A stretch of DNA of 64,000 bases, from contig CM037881.1 of NCBI GenBank assembly GCA_021292165.1, positions 3,472,001 through 3,536,000 of the forward strand, given 5' to 3'. A program made the translations under genes and the position numbers. Shown in pieces: positions 56,492 to 64,000 of the stretch (its first letter is position 1; the number at the start of each line of letters is the position of its first letter). The notes beneath the pieces are model-generated. The model was not told the origin of the DNA and made no database searches. It saw nothing but the letters and a program-made list of their open reading frames with translations. Origin of the DNA: Shinisaurus crocodilurus. Lineage: Eukaryota > Chordata > Lepidosauria > Squamata > Shinisauridae.

Positions 56492-57808
56492 AAAGATACA
56501 GCCATTGCAAGACTTCAAGAGCAAGTGAACAATACTGAGGAGAAGCTGAGGAGGCTTATGGCTGTAGAAGATCACGGCAATGCGGTGGACTCTCCATTTC
56601 CTTCTACTTCCCATGCACTGCAGGCTCACTCTACAGCCAACTGTTCATCCATAGCAGCTGAAAACTTGCCAAGAGATCCCTTTTCACTTGGTCAGGAGCT
56701 AAAGTCATGGCAGTATCCTCAGTTCACAAATTCACGATACAGACCGGGATTGTATAGTAAAAAAGATTGCATAGATTATCTAGAATGGACAAATCAACAG
56801 AGCATACCAGCAGATACTACTTCTGGGTGCAGACTAGTACATGGATGCAAGGTAGATGATTGTTCAAGTGTTAAACGTGATCAAGATCAATGGCTCTCCC
56901 AGTATACTGCTACACTTAGTATGGGTCCCCTACATGATCCACTGAGACAGTCTCTCTCCACACTGAGCGAGAAAGCAAAGCAAACACATTCTTCACCCAT
57001 GAACCAAAAACAGCTCCCAGGGATCTGTTACGTGAGCAGTGAAAAGCTTCAAGAAATCTTGCAAGAGCCAAGTATGAACCACAGTACCGTTGCCAAGACA
57101 CCTTCCAGGGAGCCTGAGCAAAGTGCAGATTGTGAAATAAGCACGGTGTGGCAGCCACGGGAGATGCAGGCAAACTTTATCAAGCTTAGTCCTTATAAGA
57201 CAAGGCAGGAGAAGAAAACACCCACCCACCCACCTGGCTCCATGGCCCCCAATACTTGGTGTAATGCAACCAAGACATCCAGCAAAATGCAAAAAAGCTG
57301 CAGTGAATTAACAGAATTTCCTTGGGCTGCAGCAAGCAGTACCAAGGATGAAAGTTGTTTGCAGCATCTGCCTTCCTTGTCATCACTGATGCTTAAGAAA
57401 ACACTTCACCACAAAGCTGAAAACTGGTCCAAACATTCAAGCAAGAAAGGGTGTGGCTGGCTCTTAGATGAGCACCCAGTGGAGGATTGTGCATCCACAC
57501 TTTATCCTAGCAGTTCCAGGAACCTCTGTCATCGCCAGCAGGATTTTCTGACACACACAGTACTAGGCCCCCTTCCCTCTGAGCTCCTTTATACTGATTC
57601 TGATAGCAGCTCCTCCTGTGGGGTGACCCATTGCCACCACAGACAGTATTGTGAAGTTTGCCACTGTAGCCTGTCTTCCTCTAGTGACAGTTGCACCACT
57701 GTTACAGACCCTGAGCCTGGTATGGCCCTAGATCACTGTGCAAAACTCTATGGCAAGCCTCAGCCAACTGTGAACTTCAATGAGGATCTGGAGCCCACCT
57801 ATGTGTAA
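56492..57808 (+). CDS. GPR156: GPR156 coding exon 9 (cytoplasmic tail, stop)
   Basis: Encodes residues 379-816 and the TAA stop. It opens with KDTAIARLQEQVNNTEEKL, completing a heptad-like coiled coil comparable to the dimerising region of GABA-B receptors, then a Ser-rich, apparently disordered tail. Near the end, CHHRQYCEVCHCSLSSSSD and TDPEPG correspond to a conserved Cys/Ser patch, and the protein closes with VNFNEDLEPTYV, aligning with the mammalian C-terminus. The acceptor AG is at 56490-56491. An open frame extends 13 codons upstream of it but is intronic. Confidence 0.94.
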   Translation, partial: KDTAIARLQEQVNNTEEKLRRLMAVEDHGNAVDSPFPSTSHALQAHSTANCSSIAAENLPRDPFSLGQELKSWQYPQFTNSRYRPGLYSKKDCIDYLEWTNQQSIPADTTSGCRLVHGCKVDDCSSVKRDQDQWLSQYTATLSMGPLHDPLRQSLSTLSEKAKQTHSSPMNQKQLPGICYVSSEKLQEILQEPSMNHSTVAKTPSREPEQSADCEISTVWQPREMQANFIKLSPYKTRQEKKTPTHPPGSMAPNTWCNATKTSSKMQKSCSELTEFPWAAASSTKDESCLQHLPSLSSLMLKKTLHHKAENWSKHSSKKGCGWLLDEHPVEDCASTLYPSSSRNLCHRQQDFLTHTVLGPLPSELLYTDSDSSSSCGVTHCHHRQYCEVCHCSLSSSSDSCTTVTDPEPGMALDHCAKLYGKPQPTVNFNEDLEPTYV

Positions 57809-58465
57809 AGGGGGTAGATGTGTAAATTCCCATTTTCCAACAGTGAAGGAGGATATCCTCAGCTGGGCGGCTCCTCCTGCTGGCTCCAAAAGGCAGGGTT
57901 ATGCAGATACAAGCTTGCATATGATATGACATCCCGTGTGGGGTAGCGTATTCCTCTCACTTGCAGTTCCAGTCCTGCCTAGGTCCTGGTGACAGGTTAT
58001 GGCAGGTGGACGGCCATTTGTCCTCTTTTACAGAGAACAGTATTCTACTTGAAGGGCTGCTAGAGGACTGTCCTCTATTCTGAAGGCATTCTCTATTTGA
58101 GGTGCTGTCCACCCCAAGAGCCATCAGAAGGGAGAGCTGACGGGCCTTGCAGTTGCCCATCCACAGCACCTGGGCAGTGGACTGAGCAAGGCACACAGCT
58201 CACCTGGTCACAGTCTTCCACACTAGGATGAGATGTGCTGCATCTAATAATTATATCCATCTACACATCTATATTAGCACCTGCAAATTTTATGCAAATA
58301 TGTCTCCTCTTTTGGGGTGATTCACAAATGGCCACCTTTGTTGGAGGAGTTCCACCAAAGGTTTGTATTCTACCTCAAATTCTTCAGTTCTTCCTTTCTA
58401 ATTCCTTATCTGAGGGGTAGTTAGGAAGAGAGAGAGAAAGAGAAAGAAAGAAAAAGAAAGAAAGG
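57809..58465 (+). other. Probable GPR156 3' UTR, end not found
   Basis: Sequence after the stop codon is unique-looking and has no coding potential. I saw no AATAAA before the CR1 fragment at 58466, so the polyadenylation site is unresolved and may lie in or beyond the repeats. A purine-rich GA/AAAG run is at 58432-58464. Confidence 0.5.
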
Positions 58466-58625
58466 TGGTGGGCTCTCCCGGTCAGGAGGCATTCAAGGTG
58501 CAACTGGACAATCATCTGTCAGGGATACTTTGACCTGGATTCCTGCACTGAGCAGGGGGTTGGACTCGATGGCCTTGTAGGCCCCTTCCAACTCTACTTT
58601 TCTATGATTCTATGATTCTAAGAAA
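58466..58625 (+). mobile_element. CR1 LINE 3' tail
   Basis: Last codons of CR1 ORF2 (ATTCAAGGTGCAACTGGACA region) and the 3' end with GGACTCGATGGCCTTGTAGG and two ATGATTCT units. Confidence 0.85.
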
Positions 58626-58821
58626 GAGATACAGCACTACAGCTGCAGTGTTTTCTGAATAGACAGTCCGGTGCTGCCTGTCAGCACTTATGAGCATCTT
58701 TCTGATGGGCTGGCTTGGATGCAAATGGGGCTTTGTCATTAACATGTTGCGTGCCCAAGGAGGCGACAACACAGTCCCTTCACACTAGGACCAGGCGCAT
58801 AAATCCTTCTCAGGCTGAGCA

Positions 58822-58872
58822 TCATAGAATCATAGAATAGTAGAGTTGGAAGGGGCCTATAAGGCCATCAAC
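58822..58872 (-). mobile_element. CR1 LINE 3' tip
   Basis: AGAATCATAGAATAGTAGAG followed by TTGGAAGGGGCCTATAAGGC: only the extreme 3' end, an early-aborted reverse-transcription product. Confidence 0.8.
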
Positions 58873-58976
58873 ACTTAAAAACCTGAGGGGAGGGTCAAAT
58901 GAAACCTTTCCCCTACCAATGAGGGAAAAGATTAATACTGGTTATTAAGGATCTATTTTAAATCTATGATACTGTG

Positions 58977-59566
58977 GGTAGTAGTAGTAGGCGATCACTC
59001 GTGACCGAGTAAGATTGTCTTCCAGGATAAAATTACAAAAAGAAAATTATAAAAGGAGGAAATTCTAAAAAATTGTGTGGACTCGAGCGATGGGTCCGTA
59101 AGTGACTGTGGAGGCCAATTCTAGATCCACTCAGCTTCCCACAGTGAGGACACAGGTTACCAGATAGAAGATGGTCCTGTAAAGGATTCATTTGACGTGC
59201 TTTTCGCTTAGCACGTTTCTCCCTTTCACCTTGCACTCGGGCTTCTTCAAAGTCCATGGAACCTTTGTGAAAGGCCAACCTCCATTTAGATCGTTCATGG
59301 GCCAGAGCTTCCCAGTTTTCGATGTTTATATTACATTTTTTAAGATTAGTCTTAAGAACATCTTTAAACCTTTTATACTGACCACCGAAATTCCGCTTTC
59401 CATCCTTGAGTTGGGAATAAAGTAACTGCTTTGGGAGACTGCAGTCAGACATTCGAACAACATGACCGGTCCATTGAAGTTGGCGTTGAAGGATAATTTT
59501 TTCAACGCTAGTAGTCTTTGCTTCTTCCAGTACACTGACATTTGTTCGTCTATCTTCCCAAGTAGT
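58977..59566 (-). mobile_element. Zinc-finger LINE, 3' end copy E
   Basis: Minus frame 59033-59452 with KQLLYSQLKDGKRNFGGQYK and the finger, in which the position CGKLC reads CGKLS. The C2H2 ligands themselves are kept. Tail (CTA)4. Confidence 0.9.
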
Positions 59567-59577
59567 GTAGATTTAAC

Positions 59578-59777
59578 AGTCAGTCAGTCAGGCGATCACT
59601 CGTGACCGAGTAAGATTGTCTTCAAGGATAAATTTTTTTTACAAAAAGGAGATTTTAAAAGGAGGAAGATCTAAAGAAAATTGTGTAGATTCTAGCGATG
59701 GGTCCGCAAGTGACTGTGGAGGCCAAGTCTAGATCCACACAGCTTCCCACAGTGAGGACACAGGTTACCAGATGGAA
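59578..59777 (-). mobile_element. Zinc-finger LINE, 3' end copy F
   Basis: Short 3' copy of the same family abutting copy E in the same orientation, with a (CTGA)n tail at 59578-59591. Confidence 0.88.
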
Positions 59778-60309
59778 CAGTAATGCAGGTTAATAACGCC
59801 AAGCTGACATGTAGGATTTGGGTAGCAAACAAAAGAAAAATAAGTTTATTTTAATTCTCAAAATCTTAGTTCCAGAAAATAACTTTAAACTAGTTGCCTC
59901 ACACATACACATCACCCTTTATTTAGTTGCTAAAACAGGAGCTCATTGTGTGTGTTGGGAAGGGAAGGATAGAGAAGCAGCAATGGGAAGAGGTGCTCTT
60001 GGCTTCCTGGATGAAGGAGAAAGCCAGCCTGAAGCCACAAAAAATGCCTGCAGCAACATCACCTTACATGCCACCCCCCCCCCCAAAAGCACTGCAAGCT
60101 CTTGAAATCAGGCAGCCACGCCACTAATTTTTAAAATTCTTTTTGCTTATCATGTTGCTCCAGAAAATAACGGAATTTCTCAGCGTGAGAAAATACAGGA
60201 GAAGCAGGGGAAAACATGGGATGACACAGGACAACTGCAGGAAAATAATGACATTGTGTGGACAGCCCCCAAAAATCCTGCAAACAAGGCAAGCCTTAAA
60301 AGCCCCATC
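59778..60309. other. No gene recognised
   Basis: Unclassified sequence with a C run near 60073-60083. Confidence 0.4.
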
Positions 60310-62140
60310 TGAAAGAGCCCCCTATCTTCAAAAAGGGCAAAAAGCATGATCCAGGGAATTATAGACCAGTCAATCTGACTTCAGCACCTGGGAAGATAAG
60401 ATAATAAAGAGCTCAGTCTGTAGGCATCTTGACACTAATGCAATGATCACTGGAAGCCAGCATAGATTTGTCAAGAACAAGTCCTGCCAGACTAATCTTA
60501 TTTCATTTTTTGATCAGGTTACCTCTTTAGTAGATTGTGGACATGAAATATCTTGACTTTAGCAAGACATTGACAAAGTGCCCCATGTATTATCAAGCTA
60601 GTTAAGTCTGGACCAGATGGCACTACTACTAGATGGATCCACAGCTGGCTGGAGAACCTTACTCAAAGTGTGCTTGACAATGGCTCCTCAGCAAATCGGA
60701 GGGAGTTCCTAAGTGGGGCACTGCAGGATTTGGTCCTGGGCCCTGTACCCTTCAACATTATTGTTAATGACTTGGAGGAAGAGGTGGGGGAAATGCTTAT
60801 CAAATTTGCAGGTGACACAACATTGTGTGTTACAGCTAATATCTTAGAAGACAGGAACAAAATTCAAAATTATCTGGATAGGTTAGAAAACTGGACAGAA
60901 AATAACAGAATGAAATTTAACAAAGACAAGTGCAAAGTTCATCTTGAAGATGTAGCTGATCACAAGGTGAATATGAGTCAACAGGGTAATGTGGCTGCCA
61001 AAAAGGCAAATGTAATTTTAGGTTATGTCAATGGAAGTATAGTTTCAGAAGTATAGTTTCCAGAGTTCCACTCTAGTTTGCTCTGGTCAGACCTCACCTC
61101 AAAAACTGTGTCCAGTTCTAGATGCCACACTTTAAGAAGGATTCAGATATATTGAACATTCAGAGAAGGGTGTGGGATAATTAAGTTGTAGTCAAAACCT
61201 ATGGCTCATGTTTCACCAGGTAGTTGGGTGAAATGGTTAAGATCACTAGTATCTTCTAAGGTGGATTTCCTGGAAGATACTCATTGAATAATTAACAGAG
61301 CCTCAACAGGAAGTGGGCGTAGCTATCAGCTCTTCCTCTTTCTGCTGGGACTCTGAGTGTGTTGTTGGCCCCACGTTGTGCTAGTAGCAGCATGTAACCA
61401 GAGTTGCTGGTCTGAACTTGTTCAGACCCCAAGTATTTCCAAATGTACTTGTACCAACTGTAAGAAACGTCTTTTAAGCCTGCCTGAATGAAACTGCATA
61501 ATCTGAGTGAGTAAATGTTACTTTTAACTTTTACAAGACTGTGTCTCTGATTATTGTTCTGAGGGAGAGAAAAGGGGGCAAAACCAGGGAAATCCAGTCT
61601 GCCTTAAAGCATCCTGGATTACCAAATGCTAACTGGCTAACACTAGCCAAATCTAAGCTTCTTTTAAGCTGGAAAGGGACTCTACTCTGCTGATCTCACT
61701 AACGTGAGATAGGAAGGATATTACTCCACAATATATCCTCTCCTAGCATCTTTTTCAAGTCCCAACAAAGGGCAACAAAGACGATCAGGGGACTAGAAAC
61801 TAAGTCCTATGAAGAAAGATTGAAGGAAAGATTGTTTAGCCTTGAGAAGAGAAGACTGAGCATTATGATAGCATTTTCAAGTACCTAAAGGGTTGTTACA
61901 CAGAAGGGGGCTGCAACCAAGATTGTAGGACATGAAATAACAGGCTTCAGTTAGTTACAGGAAGGCAGATTTCAGTTGAACATCAGGAAAAACATCCTAG
62001 GGCTCTCTGTTGCTGGAGGTATTCAAGCAGAGACTAGACAGCCATCTGTCAGAGATACTTTAAATTAGATTCCTGCACTGAACATGGGGTTGGACTCGAT
62101 GGCCTAAATGGTCCCTTCCAACTCTATGATACTATGCCTG
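60310..62140 (+). mobile_element. CR1 LINE, RT to 3' tail, split by solo LTR
   Basis: + strand pieces: HRFVKNKSCQTNLISF, WSTAGWRTLLKVCLTMAP-like, and frame 60670-61056 (LQDLVLGPVPFNIIVNDLEE, NWTENNRMKFNKDKC). The LTR is at 61171-61767; after it CAACAAAGACGATCAGGGGA, the ORF end and a CR1 tail (GTTGGACTCGATGGCC). Several frameshifts and a diverged FAGDTT in place of the catalytic FADDT. Confidence 0.85.
61171..61767 (+). mobile_element. Solo LTR, family A, 5-bp TSD AAGGG
   Basis: TGTGGGATAATTAAG ... AAGTCCCAACA, flanked by AAGGG (61166-61170, 61768-61772). Near-identical in structure to 13899-14508 but on the opposite strand. Removing it restores the uninterrupted CR1 sequence. Confidence 0.92.
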
Positions 62141-63002
62141 TTGGAGCTAGTGAGAAAAGCAACCCATCTGAGGAATGCCCTCCATCCACTGTAGAAATGG
62201 AACGTATCATGTTAAGTCCAACATTCTGTTCTCAGAGGATCTGCAGTAGGCAGTCTTTCGTTCTGGGAAGTGCATGTTCTTAGCATGCTTTCAGTTTTTA
62301 GTGCTAACCAGTCATCACTCTTGCCCTGCAAGTTACATGCCCCTCCACCCTTTGAGGGACATAGTGGTTTCTGTATGTGCATCCCATTATATTTGATCCA
62401 AACTAGTGGCCAAGATACAGCCCACATGGAAAGGAGAGCAACAATGTGCCTAAGCATTTTAGCAGTGTGTGATTTTTTTAAAATTTGCACTTCTTTTTGC
62501 ATGAATATTTTAAGACATATAAGTGTAAGCTAAAATGTGTCTTAACACAATTTAAACATGCTGCTAAAATGGCACCAGTTGGAAAAGTAGTGTGTTGCAC
62601 TAAAACATTTTTTCATTTCATTTGCATAATATTTATATATTTTAAATGTAGGTGAAAAAGCATTTTTGCTCAAATTTAGATTGATTCTAAATAAACATGC
62701 TGGTAAAATGTCACTGACTAATGACTATGTGCTGCCCTGTAGAGGTGTGACAACAGGCTGAACTGCCTGAAATGTTACTGACAAATCAAAACCACACCTC
62801 TTCAAAAATACAGAAGGGTGGTGTTAAGGTGATCTACAACTGCAGAGGTTACTGTTCCATTGAAAAAATGTAGGATTTTCTGAGGTCTGAAAAGAGACTG
62901 AAGAACCGTGGGGAAAATAGAACAGTTTGGTGATGACATAATGCAAAACGTGATTGAATAAAGAGTGGCAAATCCAGAACAAACATCTAGAATAGAAGCT
63001 AG
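62141..63002. other. No gene recognised
   Basis: AT-rich sequence with no named repeat or coding signature. Confidence 0.45.
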
Positions 63003-63957
63003 GGCTGTGCACGGCCCCTCCAATCTGATTCCAATTATGATCTGTGTAATCGGGATTGGGACCGATTACAATTCTGTCCGATCTGTAGCTATCCCGATCC
63101 AATTTCTATTACGATTACGCGGAATTGTTTACGGTAACAGAACCGATTCCGTCTAGTTTTTTCCATAGACTTGCATTGGGGGGAAAAAACATCTTTCACT
63201 TCATTTTAAAAGATAGAAACATGAAACCTGGTGAGATTCCAGATGTCCTCAAGCTGCTTATGGCCTCCAAATTTCAGACACATGGGTCTTGTGGTTCCTC
63301 TGCAGCCCTCTCCCCCAAAACAGGAGATCTTTCACAGGGAACCTTTTTGGATTCTCTCTTGTCGGCCACTATACTAAGGGGCTGCACTTATCCTTTCTTT
63401 TGGCATGCAAATTTCCCCAGCCACCTGAAGAACGCTCTGGAGGAAGGGGGGGCTGGCTGGCCCGCCACACCCCCACCCTTTCCTACTCCAAAGGAACCAA
63501 GACCCTCAAGATCTCAAGGTACCAGATTGCCAGCCTCAGCTGTCTGCAATCCTACTTGGATCTCTGTTGAGGGACTCGCCTTCAATTCTGTAACCTGGAT
63601 TTAGATACTGAACTCACAGAGTACTACAAAACCCATGTAAGGTAAAACAAGGACAAAGTCTCTTTTTCTGGGGGGGTGTTTTCTGATGTCCGCCCCCCCC
63701 CACTGCTTGCTGCTGTCCAGCCTGTCCATTCACCATGCCCCCCCCAAGAGCCAATGGACAGTCTTAAGTCCAAAATCTGAGTCCTTCTCCCGTGGGAGAG
63801 ATGTAGGGCAGGACTGTGCCCTCCCCCCCAAGAAGGGTTGCAGACAGCTGAGGATGGCAATCTGGTACCTTGAGATCTCTGAGGGTCTTGGTTCCTTTGG
63901 AGTAGGAAAGGGTGGGGGTGTGGCGGGCCAGCCAGCCCCCCTTCCTCCACAAACGCA
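63003..63957. mobile_element. hAT-like repeat with inverted internal copies
   Basis: Starts TAGGGCTGTGCACGGCCCC, a hAT-type start, with CCGATT/AATCGG motifs in both orientations to about 63160. Segment 63441-63580 (+) recurs inverted at 63836-63951 (shared CTGGCTGGCCCGCCACACCC) and again at 21756-21945. The right boundary is not fixed within the window. Confidence 0.5.
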
Positions 63958-64000
63958 TCCCTATCGGGCAGTCAGGTTAGCAGCAACAGGGGCTCCCCTT

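Larger units (their letters stand above)
17252..57808 (+). other. GPR156: GPR156 locus, coding span of nine exons
   Basis: The nine coding exons listed separately join without a frame break to 816 codons and a stop, close to the 814 residues I recall for human GPR156. Exon order matches receptor topology: short N-terminus (exon 1), TM1 (2), TM2 (3), TM3 (4), TM4 (5), extracellular loop 2 and start of TM5 (6), TM5-TM7 (7), coiled coil (8 and start of 9), long tail (9). No Venus-flytrap ligand domain is encoded, as expected for this orphan class C receptor. From family knowledge, GPR156 signals constitutively through Gi/o and sets hair-cell orientation in the inner ear. All introns hold transposable elements; the longest runs 38384-46592. 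Non-coding 5' exons are not resolved. Confidence 0.93.

Overview
This is vertebrate nuclear DNA. It holds one protein-coding gene spread over about 40 kb, buried in a dense, multi-layered set of transposable elements. The repeat mix points to a squamate reptile, most likely a lizard: CR1, L2 and L1 LINEs, an APE-type LINE with a C-terminal zinc finger, Ty1/copia elements, solo LTRs, hAT and Tc1/mariner MITEs, and tRNA- and 5S-rRNA-derived SINEs. This is inferred from repeat content; I cannot name the species.

The gene is GPR156, an orphan class C (GABA-B-like) G-protein-coupled receptor, on the + strand. Nine coding exons (17252-17386, 24454-24590, 27092-27227, 27991-28101, 33852-33977, 38288-38383, 46593-46829, 53255-53410, 56492-57808) join in phase to 816 codons plus stop. 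The human protein, as I recall it, is 814 residues. Seven membrane segments lie in exons 2-7, a coiled coil at the exon 8/9 junction, and a long cytoplasmic tail in exon 9. A GC- and CpG-rich island at 6.9-8.2 kb, about 9 kb upstream of the first coding exon, is the best promoter candidate. A second small CpG-rich patch sits inside the intron between exons 3 and 4.

Layout: 0-6.8 kb, old LINE fragments and palindromic MITEs. 6.9-8.2 kb, CpG island with a 46-bp-arm hairpin. 8.3-17.2 kb, a fold-back element, SINEs, L2, and three solo LTRs with exact 5-bp target duplications. 17.3-34 kb, GPR156 exons 1-5 among CR1, mariner and hAT elements. 34-37 kb, a decayed Ty1/copia element split by a hAT MITE. 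39.3-46.3 kb, a four-level nest: LINE inside copia, inside a 5S-rRNA SINE, inside CR1. 46.6-57.8 kb, exons 7-9 with an L1, a solo LTR and more LINE fragments between them. 57.8-64 kb, the 3' UTR, LINE fragments and hAT-like repeats.

I saw no prokaryote-style operon, CRISPR array or defence system. The notable material is in the mobile elements: a vertebrate copia element whose primer-binding site matches the anticodon arm of initiator-Met tRNA, 5S-rRNA SINEs carrying a CR1-type tail, and a LINE family whose copies end in different microsatellite tails.
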